The translations under genes and the position numbers were made by a program. The notes beneath the pieces were generated by a model. It worked only from the letters and a program-made list of their open reading frames with translations, did no database searches and was not told the origin of the DNA. DNA of 64,000 nucleotides from Variovorax saccharolyticus (GTDB taxonomy: Bacteria; Pseudomonadota; Gammaproteobacteria; Burkholderiales; Burkholderiaceae_C): positions 806,001 to 870,000 of the forward strand of contig NZ_JASZYT010000002.1 in NCBI RefSeq assembly GCF_030316765.1, read 5' to 3'. Each line of letters opens with the position of its first letter. The first letter of the stretch is position 1. Positions 39,753 to 51,881 of the stretch are shown in pieces.

Positions 39753-39852
39753 CTCCCTGCGGGGAGCACCGCGGAACCGGCTTTGCCGGGCCGCTGGTGC
39801 TGCCCCCGGATGGGGGGAGGCGGCTACACGAAGTGAGCAAGCAGCGGGGGCG
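39753..39852 (-). repeat. Structured intergenic repeat, family 1, single unit (locus D)
   Basis: A minus-strand unit in the gltB-gltD gap, ending (on plus) in GCGGGGGCGAA. The outer stem of its long hairpin is AGCACC/GGTGCT (39765-39801), around an inner CCGG-CAAAG-CCGG stem; the other units have AACACC/GGTGTT or GCAGTC/GACTGC at this place. GCT/AGC flanks ACACGAAGTG, equivalent to the first hairpin of other units. A CCCCC/GGGGG stem lies between. It interrupts the gltBD operon and could lower gltD relative to gltB or be neutral. Confidence 0.75.
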
Positions 39853-39867
39853 AACTAAGGAATCACG

Positions 39868-41346
<1,479 letters not shown>

Positions 41347-41348
41347 AT

Positions 41349-41470
41349 TGTCCCCCACGCTCCCTCACTGCGTGTAGTGGCTGCCCCCCGAGGGGGGCCG
41401 CAGGCCGCCTTGGGGCGGCCCGGCGCCGGCCTGACCTGGCCCCCACGCTCCCTCACGCGGGCCTGACCGG
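41349..41470 (+). repeat. Intergenic repeat, family 2 (locus E), with a partial second copy
   Basis: Follows gltD. The first unit (41349-41436) contains three hairpins: CACT/AGTG (41366-41379), a perfect GCCCCCC/GGGGGGC (41383-41398 region) and a perfect GGCCGCC-TTGG-GGCGGCC (41403-41420). It ends in CGGCGCCGGCCTGACC. A shortened second unit (41437-41470) repeats GGCCCCCACGCTCCCTCACGC and ends CCTGACC, so the element is duplicated in tandem. It shares the GCGTGTAGTG motif feature with family 1 but is otherwise different. No T-run follows. Confidence 0.68.
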
Positions 41471-41547
41471 CCCTGTCGCTCATTCCAATCAGATTTCTCT
41501 GAGACGGGCAGGGTTCGTGCTTCCCTTATCATTGAGCGTTACCGCGA

Positions 41548-41580
41548 GCCGGGATGTCCTCAGGGGCGCCCCGGCTTTTT
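41548..41580 (+). terminator. Terminator-like hairpin just upstream of mlaF
   Basis: AGCCGGG pairs with CCCGGCT around a 16-19-nt loop, directly followed by TTTTC. It ends only 7 bp before the mlaF ATG, so either it ends transcripts from upstream and mlaF has an unusual leader, or it acts as an attenuator. Seen in sequence; function is inferred. Confidence 0.5.
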
Positions 41581-41587
41581 CATTGCC

Positions 41588-42412
41588 ATGGACCCTGCAC
41601 CTTCCACATCCCTCGTTGAATTCCACGACGTCGTCTTCGGCTACGGTGATCGCGCGATCCTCGACGGCGTCTCGTTCTCGGTGCCGCGCGGCAAGGTGAC
41701 GGCCCTGATGGGCGCTTCGGGCGGGGGCAAGACCACCGTGCTGCGGCTGATCGGCGGCCAGGTGCGGGCCCGCCGCGGCCAGGTGCGGGTCAACGGCGAG
41801 GACATGGGCAAGCTGGCGCCCGCCGCCCTCTACGCGGCCCGGCGCCGTATGGGCATGCTGTTCCAGTTCGGTGCGCTCTTCACCGACATGAGCGTGTTCG
41901 ACAACGTCGCCTTTCCGCTGCGCGAGCACACCGGCCTGCCCGAAGGTCTCATTCGCGACATCGTGCTCATGAAGCTCGACGCGGTCGGACTGCGCGGCGC
42001 CCGCGAGCTGATGCCCAGCGAGGTGTCGGGCGGCATGGCGCGGCGCGTGGCGCTGGCGCGGGCGATCGCGCTCGACCCCGACCTGGTCCTGTACGACGAG
42101 CCCTTCGCCGGCCTCGACCCGATCTCGCTCGGCACCGCGGCCCGGCTGATCCGGCAACTCAACGACACGCTGGGCCTGACCAGCGTGGTCGTGTCGCACG
42201 ATCTCGAAGAGACCTTCCGCATCGCCGATCACGTGATCATCCTGGCCAATGGCGGCATCGCGGCCCAGGGCAAACCGGAGGAGGTGCGTGTCAGCACCGA
42301 TCCGCTGGTCCATCAGTTCGTCAATGCACTGCCCGAGGGGCCGGTGCATTTCCATTACCCCGCGGTCGGCATCGAGGCCGATTTCGGGAACTCGCAGGGG
42401 GGGCGCGAATGA
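41588..42412 (+). CDS. mlaF: Phospholipid transport ATPase MlaF
   Basis: A 274-residue ATPase of the Mla inner-membrane complex (MlaFEDB), which moves phospholipids between the outer and inner membranes and keeps outer-leaflet asymmetry. Walker A is GASGGGKTT (about residues 38-46), the Q-loop is FQFGALF, the ABC signature is VSGGMARR, and Walker B is LVLYDEPFAGLDP. The H-loop is VVSHDLEE. The C-terminal extension HFHYPAVG matches the family. Its stop overlaps the mlaE start. It heads the operon mlaFED-A-CB. Confidence 0.95.
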   Translation: MDPAPSTSLVEFHDVVFGYGDRAILDGVSFSVPRGKVTALMGASGGGKTTVLRLIGGQVRARRGQVRVNGEDMGKLAPAALYAARRRMGMLFQFGALFTDMSVFDNVAFPLREHTGLPEGLIRDIVLMKLDAVGLRGARELMPSEVSGGMARRVALARAIALDPDLVLYDEPFAGLDPISLGTAARLIRQLNDTLGLTSVVVSHDLEETFRIADHVIILANGGIAAQGKPEEVRVSTDPLVHQFVNALPEGPVHFHYPAVGIEADFGNSQGGRE

Positions 42413-43191
42413 GCTGGTACAAGCCGGCCGACGTGGGCTTCGCCGTGCGCGGCAAGTTGGCCGACCTCGGGCTTGGAGCGCGCCTGTTCCTGCAGCTCGC
42501 GTTGCGCGGTGCGCGCAGCCTGCGCCGTTTCGGGCTGGTGCGGGACCAGATCCATTTCCTCGGCAACTATTCGTTGGCGATCATCGCGGTCTCGGGACTG
42601 TTCGTCGGCTTCGTGCTGGGGCTGCAGGGCTATTACACGCTGCAGCGCTACGGTTCGTCCGAAGCGCTCGGGCTGCTGGTCGCCCTGAGCCTGGTGCGCG
42701 AACTCGGCCCGGTGGTGGCGGCCCTTCTGTTCGCCGGGCGCGCAGGCACTTCGCTCACGGCCGAGATCGGCCTCATGAAGGCCGGCGAGCAGCTGAGCGC
42801 CATGGAGATGATGGCGGTCGATCCGGTGCAACGCATCCTGGCGCCGCGCTTCTGGGCTGGCGTGATCACCATGCCGCTGCTGGCGGCGGTCTTCAGCGCG
42901 GTCGGCGTGATCGGCGGCTACGTGGTCGGCGTGCTGATGCTGGGCGTCGATCCGGGCGCCTTCTGGGGCCAGATGCAAGGCGGCGTCGACGTCTGGCGCG
43001 ACGTCGGCAACGGCGTCGTCAAGAGCATCGTCTTCGGCATCGCCGTGACCTTCATCGCGCTGCTGCAGGGCTTCCAGTCGCAGCCGACGCCCGAGGGCGT
43101 GTCGCGCGCCACGACGCGCACCGTGGTGGTCGCTTCGCTCAGCGTGCTCGGGCTCGATTTCATGCTGACCGCCATGATGTTCAGCATTTAG
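42409..43191 (+). CDS. mlaE: Phospholipid transport permease MlaE
   Basis: A 260-residue inner-membrane permease of the Mla complex, dimeric, with about five or six helices. A long amphipathic N-terminal helix precedes the first membrane helix (about residues 50-75). Key blocks are the conserved EIGLMKAGEQLSAMEMM coupling segment, ALLFAGRAGTSLTAE, and the final LDFMLTAMMF helix. It overlaps mlaF by ATGA. mlaD follows after 34 bp with a good Shine-Dalgarno (AGAGAG). Confidence 0.95.
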   Translation: MSWYKPADVGFAVRGKLADLGLGARLFLQLALRGARSLRRFGLVRDQIHFLGNYSLAIIAVSGLFVGFVLGLQGYYTLQRYGSSEALGLLVALSLVRELGPVVAALLFAGRAGTSLTAEIGLMKAGEQLSAMEMMAVDPVQRILAPRFWAGVITMPLLAAVFSAVGVIGGYVVGVLMLGVDPGAFWGQMQGGVDVWRDVGNGVVKSIVFGIAVTFIALLQGFQSQPTPEGVSRATTRTVVVASLSVLGLDFMLTAMMFSI

Positions 43192-43225
43192 GGCCCCACG
43201 CCCATCGTTCAGAGAGAGTGCACAC

Positions 43226-43717
43226 ATGCAACGTACCAACAATGACATCTGGGTCGGCCTTTTCGTGCTGATCGGCGGCGCCGCGCTGCTTTTCCTGGCG
43301 CTGCAGTCGGCCAACCTGCTGGGCCTCAACTTCCAGAAGACCTACGCGGTGACCGCGCGCTTCGACAACATCGGCGGCCTCAAGCCCCAGACCGCGGTCA
43401 AGAGCGCCGGCGTGGTGGTCGGGCGTGTCGAATCCATCACGTTCGACGACAAGAACTTTCAAGCGGCCGTGACGCTGGCGCTGCAAAATCGCTACAGTTT
43501 CCCCAAGGACAGCTCTTTCAAGATCCTGACCAGCGGCCTGCTCGGCGAGCAGTTCATCGGGATCGAGGCCGGCGCCGACGAAAAGACCCTTCAGGCCGGC
43601 GACGTCGTGACCGATACCCAATCAGCCGTCGTGCTGGAAAACCTGATCAGCCAGTTTCTGTACAGCAAGGCGGCAGAAGGAAGCACGCCGTCCGGTAACG
43701 CCAACAACAAGAAATGA
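43226..43717 (+). CDS. mlaD: Phospholipid-binding MCE protein MlaD
   Basis: A 163-residue inner-membrane-anchored MCE protein that forms a hexameric ring on MlaFE and carries lipid from MlaC. One N-terminal helix (about residues 9-29) is followed by the MCE domain (about 39-117), which has the hallmark FDNIGGLKPQTAVKSAGVVVGRV and GLLGEQFIGIE segments. The short Asn/Ser-rich tail is usual. It ends ATGA with mlaA. Confidence 0.95.
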   Translation: MQRTNNDIWVGLFVLIGGAALLFLALQSANLLGLNFQKTYAVTARFDNIGGLKPQTAVKSAGVVVGRVESITFDDKNFQAAVTLALQNRYSFPKDSSFKILTSGLLGEQFIGIEAGADEKTLQAGDVVTDTQSAVVLENLISQFLYSKAAEGSTPSGNANNKK

Positions 43718-44460
43718 CACCACGATCCACTCTCGCCGGCTCGGCCGCGCGCGCCCGCATCGGCTCCGGCCTGCGTGCCGCCTGCGCCACCGGCGTTCTC
43801 GTTCTCGCCGCCGGCTGCGCGACCGGCCCGAACGCCAATCCCGCCGACCCGCTGGAGCCGCTCAACCGACAGGTCTATCGCTTCAACAACGCGCTCGACG
43901 ACGCGATCCTGAAACCGGCTGCGACCGTCTACGTCAAGGTGCTGCCCTCGCCGGTGCGCACCGGCGTGAACAACTTCTTCGGCAACCTCTCGGATGTCTG
44001 GAGCTTCGCCAACAGCGTGGCGCAGCTGAAACTCGAGAACAGCGCCCAGACCTTCATGCGAGTGAACGTCAACACCGTGTTCGGCCTCGGCGGCATCCTC
44101 GACGTTGCCACCGAAATCGGCATCGACCGGCACAGCGAGGACTTCGGCCAGACTCTCGGCCGCTGGGGCGTTCCGCCGGGCCCGTACATCGTCTTGCCGT
44201 TCCTGGGCCCGTCGACCCTGCGCGACACGGTCGCGCTGCCGGTGGACGTGATGGGTGATCCGGTCGACTCTGTCGCCGACATCGCGGTGCGCAATTCGAT
44301 GTACGCTCTGCGCCTGGTCGACATCCGCGCCAACCTGCTGAGGGTGGGCCAGCTGCTCGAGGACGCCGCACTCGACCGTTACACCTTCACGCGCGACGCC
44401 TTCCTGCAGCGTCGCCGCAGCGAGGTTCACGATGGAAACCTGCCGGACGACGGCAACTAG
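43714..44460 (+). CDS. mlaA: Outer-membrane phospholipid lipoprotein MlaA (VacJ)
   Basis: A 248-residue outer-membrane lipoprotein that removes misplaced phospholipids from the outer leaflet and hands them to MlaC. The N-terminus is long; the lipobox LAAGC puts the lipidated Cys at residue 35. The family blocks DPLEPLNRQVYRFNN, FFGNLSDVWSFANS, and GPYIVLPFLGPSTLRDT are all present. In E. coli mlaA is unlinked, but here it sits inside the operon between mlaD and mlaC, as is usual in Burkholderiales. Two hairpins lie in the 130-bp gap after it. Confidence 0.94.
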   Translation: MTPRSTLAGSAARARIGSGLRAACATGVLVLAAGCATGPNANPADPLEPLNRQVYRFNNALDDAILKPAATVYVKVLPSPVRTGVNNFFGNLSDVWSFANSVAQLKLENSAQTFMRVNVNTVFGLGGILDVATEIGIDRHSEDFGQTLGRWGVPPGPYIVLPFLGPSTLRDTVALPVDVMGDPVDSVADIAVRNSMYALRLVDIRANLLRVGQLLEDAALDRYTFTRDAFLQRRRSEVHDGNLPDDGN

Positions 44461-44570
44461 GGCCATCGCCGCGGGCTATGGCCCTTGCATTCGGTTGCAG
44501 CCCCGGTGCACACCATGGAACCCTGGAGGCCGGGCGGTCTCCAAACCGTCAGGGCGCTGGCCCTGCTTTT
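44461..44570 (+). terminator. Two hairpins between mlaA and mlaC, the second terminator-like
   Basis: GGCCAT/ATGGCC (44461-44483) starts at the base after the mlaA stop codon. CAGGGC-GCTG-GCCCTG (44550-44565) is perfect and followed by CTTTTG, a terminator-like pattern ending 20 bp before the mlaC ATG. Together they could separate or attenuate mlaCB from mlaFEDA. Confidence 0.55.
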
Positions 44571-44590
44571 GACTACAAGGGATTGACTCG

Positions 44591-45244
44591 ATGAATCAGA
44601 TTCTTCAACGCCGGACTTTCGGACGCCTGGCCCTGGCAGGCCTGCTGCTGGCAGGCGCCGCAGTCGGATTCGTGCGGCCGGCCCAGGCTGCCGACGAATC
44701 GCCGGATGTGCTGGTGAAGCGCTTGTCCGTCGATGTGCTGGACACCATCAAGGCCGACAAATCGATCAAGACCGGCGACATCGACAAGATCATGCAGCTG
44801 GTCAACACCAAGATCATGCCGAACGTGAATTTCCTGCGCATGACGGCTTCCGCGGTCGGCCCGGCCTGGCGCCAGGCGACGCCGGAGCAGCAGAAGCGGC
44901 TCGAGGATGCGTTCAAGACCTTGCTGGTGCGCACCTATGCGGGCGCGCTCGACCAGGTCAGCGACCAGACGGTCGTCGTGCGCCCCTTCCGCGGCTCGCC
45001 CGACGACAAGGAGGTGCTGGTGCGCACCGAGGTCAAGGGCAGCGGCGACCCGGTGCAGCTCGACTACCGGCTCGAAAAGACGCCAGGCGAGGCCGGTGGC
45101 TGGAAGATCTACAACATCAATGTGCTCGGCGTGTGGCTGGTCGACACCTATCGCACCCAGTTCGCGCAGCAGATCAACAGCAAGGGCATCGATGGCCTGA
45201 TCGCTGCGCTCGAGGCGCGCAACAAGAGCAACGGCAAGGGCTGA
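44591..45244 (+). CDS. mlaC: Periplasmic phospholipid-binding protein MlaC
   Basis: A 217-residue periplasmic shuttle carrying phospholipid between MlaA and MlaD. The signal peptide ends near residue 35 (PAQAAD). The body contains NTKIMPNVNFLRMTASAVG, RLEDAFKTLLVRTYAGAL, and the WKIYNINVLGVWLVDTYRTQF block, the family hallmark. The length fits the family (~210). A terminator-like hairpin and an unusual 130-bp gap precede it, while mlaB follows after 7 bp. Confidence 0.93.
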   Translation: MNQILQRRTFGRLALAGLLLAGAAVGFVRPAQAADESPDVLVKRLSVDVLDTIKADKSIKTGDIDKIMQLVNTKIMPNVNFLRMTASAVGPAWRQATPEQQKRLEDAFKTLLVRTYAGALDQVSDQTVVVRPFRGSPDDKEVLVRTEVKGSGDPVQLDYRLEKTPGEAGGWKIYNINVLGVWLVDTYRTQFAQQINSKGIDGLIAALEARNKSNGKG

Positions 45245-45251
45245 GCCGGCC

Positions 45252-45524
45252 ATGCTGGTGCTGCCACCCAAACTCACGCACGACGAGGCGCCTGCCTGCG
45301 CCTACATGCTCCAGCAGGGGCTGGCCGGGCAGACCGACACGGCCACCGTGGTCGATGCCAGCGCCCTGGTCCAGTTCGATTCCTCGGCGCTCGCAGTGCT
45401 GCTCGAGTGCCGGCGCGAGTCCAGCGCGCTGGGCCGCGGCTTCGCGGTCAAGGGCCTGCCGACGCGCCTGCGCGAACTCGCCGCGCTGTACGGAATCGCA
45501 GGTCTTTTGCCCGCCGCGCCGTAG
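45252..45524 (+). CDS. mlaB: STAS-domain protein MlaB
   Basis: A 90-residue cytoplasmic STAS protein that binds MlaF and stabilises the ABC complex. The VVDASALVQFDSSALAVLLECRR segment (about residues 35-57) contains the serine typical of STAS anti-sigma-factor-antagonist folds. The shift to a smaller protein than E. coli MlaB (~97) is minor. It closes the Mla operon. A head-to-head pair of family-1 repeats begins 6 bp after its stop. Confidence 0.85.
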   Translation: MLVLPPKLTHDEAPACAYMLQQGLAGQTDTATVVDASALVQFDSSALAVLLECRRESSALGRGFAVKGLPTRLRELAALYGIAGLLPAAP

Positions 45525-45529
45525 CTGTT

Positions 45530-45804
45530 GCTCGCCCCCAGGTTGCCCGGCACTTCGTGTCCGGGCGCCCACCCCCTACCGGGGGCGCAGTCAGCGGCCC
45601 GGCGAAGCCGGTTCCGCGACTGCCCACCAACGGGCGGGCGCTGCGCGCCGCCGTAGATCAACACATCGCGCCAGTTTTCCCCGGCCGGCGTAGCCAGGCC
45701 GGCCGTTGGTGAAACACCGCGGAACCGGCTTCGCCGGGCCGCTGGTGTTGCCCCCGGCAGGGGGTGTGGGCGGCTACACGAAGTGAGCCAACCTGGGGGC
45801 GAGC
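45530..45804. repeat. Structured intergenic repeat, family 1, head-to-head pair (locus B)
   Basis: A 275-bp element between mlaB and the ABC-transporter genes, made of one forward unit (from 45530) and one reverse unit (to 45804) around a spacer of about 45 bp. Forward long hairpin: outer stem GCAGTC/GACTGC (45587-45623). Reverse long hairpin: outer stem AACACC/GGTGTT (45713-45749), as in locus A. The first hairpin is GCCCGG/CCGGGC in the forward unit and GGCT/AGCC in the reverse unit. CACCAACGG and CCGTTGGTG also pair across the centre. The next gene starts 18 bp after the element. Confidence 0.82.
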
Positions 45805-45822
45805 TTAAAATGCTCTGTTCTC

Positions 45823-46766
<944 letters not shown>

Positions 46767-46770
<4 letters not shown>

Positions 46771-47534
46771 TGATCAACGCTCTTGGGTGGCGCGCGCTTC
46801 TGTACAAGGAGACGCTGCGCTTCTGGAAGGTCGGCTTCCAGACCGTCGGCGCCCCGGTCCTGACCGCGGTGCTCTACCTGGCGGTCTTCGGTCACGTGCT
46901 CGAGGACCACGTCAAGGTCTTCGGCACGGTGAGCTACACGGCCTTCCTGGTGCCCGGCCTCGTGATGATGAGCGTGCTGCAGAACGCCTTCGCCAACAGT
47001 TCGTCGTCGATCATCCAGAGCAAGATCATGGGCAGCCTGGTGTTCGTGCTGCTGACGCCGCTGTCCCACTGGGGCTGGTTCCTCGCCTACGTGGGCTCGT
47101 CGATCGTGCGCGGGCTGGCGGTGGGCCTGGGCGTGTTCATCGTCACCGCCTTCTTCGCGATGCCGGGCTTCGTGGCGCCGCTGTGGATCCTGGTGTTCGC
47201 CTTCCTGGGCGCCGCCATCCTGGGCACGCTGGGCCTGATCGCCGGCCTCTGGGCCGAGAAGTTCGACCAGATGGCGGTGTTCCAGAACTTCCTGATCATG
47301 CCGATGACGTTCCTGTCGGGCGTCTTCTATTCAATCGGCTCGCTGCCGCCCTTCTGGCAGAAGGTGAGCCACCTGAACCCCTTCTTCTACATGATCGATG
47401 GCTTTCGCTACGGCTTCTTCGGCGTCAGCGACGCGTCGCCCTGGCTGAGCCTGGCGATCGTCGGCAGCGCCTGGCTGGTGGTCAGCGCCATTGCCGTCCA
47501 ACTGCTGCGCATCGGCTACAAGATTCGCGGATGA
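46767..47534 (+). CDS. ABC-2 type exporter, permease subunit
   Basis: A 255-residue inner-membrane permease, similar to YadH, with about six helices (for example residues 26-44, 62-85, 108-130, 140-165, 175-190 and 228-248). The ABC-2 family block FLSGVFYSIGSLPPFWQKVSHLNP precedes the last loop and FRYGFFG. Start at 46767, directly coupled with the ATPase; a second ATG follows at once. Export substrate unknown. A second head-to-head repeat pair begins 8 bp after its stop. Confidence 0.88.
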
Positions 47535-47542
47535 AAAATATG

Positions 47543-47812
47543 GCTCGCCCCCAGGTTGCCTCGCACTGCGTGTCGAGGCGCCCACCCCCTGCCGGGGGCG
47601 CAGTCAGCGGCCCGGCGAAGCCGGTTCCGCGACTGCCCTCCAACGGGCGCGCTGCGCGCAGCCGAACAACAACCACAGCGCCGGTTTCCCCGGCCGGCGC
47701 AGCCAGGCCCGTTGGTGAAACACCGCGGATCTGGCTCTGCCAGTCCGCTGGTGTTGCCCCCGGCAGGGGGTGGGCGCCCGGACACGAAGTGCCGGGCAAC
47801 CTGGGGGCGAGC
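47543..47812. repeat. Structured intergenic repeat, family 1, head-to-head pair (locus C)
   Basis: A 270-bp element between the ABC permease and the BolA-like gene, arranged like locus B. First hairpins: GCCTCG/CGAGGC in the forward unit (47558-47579), GCCCGG/CCGGGC in the reverse (47776-47797). Long hairpins: GCAGTC/GACTGC (47600-47636) and AACACC/GGTGTT (47719-47755). In the reverse unit the inner stem is CTGGC/GCCAG plus GCGGA/TCCGC, so the hairpin is nearly perfect. It ends with GGGGGCGAGC only 7 bp before the BolA-like ATG, so its end is the leader of that gene. Confidence 0.82.
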
Positions 47813-47819
47813 AACAAAT

Positions 47820-48062
47820 ATGACAGCTGACGAACTCCAATCGATCATCCAGGCCGGCCTGGCCTGCGACCACATCACGCTCGAGGGCGACGGCCGCCAC
47901 TGGTACGCGACCATCGTCTCGGCCGAGTTCGAGGGCAAGCGCCCCATCCAGCGGCATCAGCGCGTCTATGCCACCCTGGGTGCGAAAATGCATACCGACG
48001 AAGTGCATGCGCTCTCGATGAAAACCTTCACGCCTGCCGAGTGGGCAGGCCAGACCCGCTAG
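47820..48062 (+). CDS. ibaG: BolA-family protein (IbaG-like)
   Basis: An 80-residue cytoplasmic protein. The BolA fold shows VRAL-like IIQAGL, the [21 protein letters not shown] segment with the family His-Arg loop, and the [14 protein letters not shown]-terminus. BolA-type proteins work with monothiol glutaredoxins in Fe-S metabolism. The gene sits directly before murA, as ibaG/yrbA does in E. coli, which supports the IbaG assignment. Its ATG is 7 bp after a family-1 repeat, whose GGGGGCGAG may have to act as the ribosome-binding site. Confidence 0.9.
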   Translation: MTADELQSIIQAGLACDHITLEGDGRHWYATIVSAEFEGKRPIQRHQRVYATLGAKMHTDEVHALSMKTFTPAEWAGQTR

Positions 48063-49998
<1,936 letters not shown>

Positions 49999-50002
<4 letters not shown>

Positions 50003-51327
50003 ACCTGAAAGCCGCTCCCGTCCGCCTGTCTACCACGTCGGCCGACTTCGAGGCCGAATTCAAGGCGCGCCTGCATTGGTCGGCCGAGGCCGATGCGGCG
50101 ATCGAGCAGGTGGTGGCCGACATCCTCGCCGACGTGCAGCGGCGTGGCGACGAGGCGGTGCTCGACTACACGCGGCGCTTCGACCGCCTCGAGGTCGACG
50201 GCATGCCGGCGCTGGAACTCACGGCAGCCGAATTGCGCGCTGCCTTCGAGTCGCTGCCGGCGCAGCAGCGCGATGCGCTCGAGACCGCGGCCCGGCGCGT
50301 GCGCACCTATCACGAGGCCCAGAAGAAGGCCAGCGGCGAAAGCTGGAGCTACCGCGATGCCGACGGCACGCTGCTGGGCCAGAAGGTCACGCCGCTGGAC
50401 CGCGTCGGCATCTACGTGCCGGGCGGCAAGGCCGCCTATCCGTCGAGCGTGCTCATGAATGCGGTGCCGGCGCACGTGGCCGGCGTGGGCGAGATCATCA
50501 TGGTGGTGCCGACGCCGGGCGGCGAGAAGAATCCGCTGGTGCTGGCCGCCGCCCACGTCGCCGGCGTCACGCGCGCCTTCACGATCGGCGGCGCCCAGGC
50601 CGTGGCCGCGCTCGCGTACGGCACCCGGACCATTCCCAAGGTCGACAAGATCACCGGCCCGGGCAATGCCTATGTCGCGAGCGCCAAGAAGCGGGTCTTC
50701 GGCACGGTCGGCATCGACATGATCGCCGGCCCGAGCGAGATCCTGGTGCTGGCCGACGGCAGCACGCCGCCCGACTGGGTGGCGATGGACCTGTTCAGCC
50801 AGGCCGAGCACGACGAGCTCGCCCAGAGCATCCTGCTGTGCCCCGACGCTGCCTACATCGAGCGCGTGCAGCAGGAAATCGACCGCCTCCTGCCCTCGAT
50901 GCCGCGCGCCGAGATCATCGCCGCCTCGCTCAACGGCCGCGGCGCGTTGATCCAGACGCGCAGCATGGAAGAAGCCTGCGAGATCAGCAACCGCATCGCG
51001 CCGGAGCACCTCGAAGTCAGCAGCAGCGAGCCGCACCGCTGGGAGCCGCTGCTGCGGCATGCCGGCGCGATCTTCCTCGGCGCCTTCACCAGCGAGAGCC
51101 TGGGCGACTATTGCGCCGGCCCGAACCACGTGCTGCCTACCAGCGGCACGGCGCGCTTCAGCTCGCCGCTGGGCGTCTACGACTTCCAGAAACGATCGAG
51201 CCTGATCGAGGTCAGCGAAGAGGGGGCCCAGGCACTCGGCCACGTGGCCTCGGTGCTGGCCCACGGCGAAGGCCTGCAGGCGCACGCACGCGCCGCCGAG
51301 ATGCGCCTGCGCAGCCCGAAGCCATGA
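49999..51327 (+). CDS. hisD: Histidinol dehydrogenase
   Basis: Oxidises histidinol to histidine in two NAD steps with zinc. The 442 residues contain [54 protein letters not shown], and the zinc and catalytic residues in [14 protein letters not shown] and [12 protein letters not shown]. The length is normal. ATGA overlaps join it to hisG upstream and to an acetyltransferase downstream; hisC is two genes further on, which is an interruption of the usual hisDC pair. Confidence 0.95.
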
Positions 51328-51881
51328 CCACCCCGGGCGCCATGGACCTCAAGACCAGCCGCGGGCATCCCTGGAGCCTGGGCCAGAAGCTGCGCCGTGC
51401 GGCCTGGATGCTGGTCTGGGGCCTGCTCGGCCGCCCCGGACCGCGTGCCTTCTCGCCGCTGCGTCTGTTCCTGCTGCGGCTCTTCGGGGCCCGCATCGGC
51501 GAGCGGGTCCTGGTGAGTTCCGGCGTCAAGGTCCTGATGCCCTGGAACCTCGAGATCGGCGAGTACACGGCTATCGGCGAGGGCGTCGAGATCTACAACT
51601 ACGGCCAGGTCCGCATCGGCAAGAACAGCTGCGTGTCGCAGCGGGTGTGGCTGTGCACCGGCACCCACGACTACAAGCAGCCCAGCTTTCCGCTGATCTG
51701 GGACGACATCCAGGTCGGCGACGGCGTCTGGCTGGCCGCGGAAACCTTCGTGGCGCCCGGCGTCACGATCGGCGATGGCGCCGTGGTGGGGGCCCGATCG
51801 GTCGTCACCCGCGACCTCGAGGGATGGTCGGTTTTTGCAGGGAACCCATGCGTGCTGATCAAGCCACGCCCGCGCGACTGA
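51324..51881 (+). CDS. Hexapeptide-repeat acetyltransferase (WcaF-like)
   Basis: A 185-residue acyltransferase with the left-handed beta-helix fold. Hexapeptide-type repeats run from about residue 55 to 165, and the [12 protein letters not shown] segment with its His resembles WcaF/colanic-acid and NodL-like O-acetyltransferases. The substrate is probably a sugar of a surface polysaccharide. Its presence between hisD and hisC, with its start at the hisD stop and its 3' end overlapping the next gene by 34 bases, shows a firmly embedded insertion of non-histidine genes into the operon. Confidence 0.85.
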   Translation: MTTPGAMDLKTSRGHPWSLGQKLRRAAWMLVWGLLGRPGPRAFSPLRLFLLRLFGARIGERVLVSSGVKVLMPWNLEIGEYTAIGEGVEIYNYGQVRIGKNSCVSQRVWLCTGTHDYKQPSFPLIWDDIQVGDGVWLAAETFVAPGVTIGDGAVVGARSVVTRDLEGWSVFAGNPCVLIKPRPRD

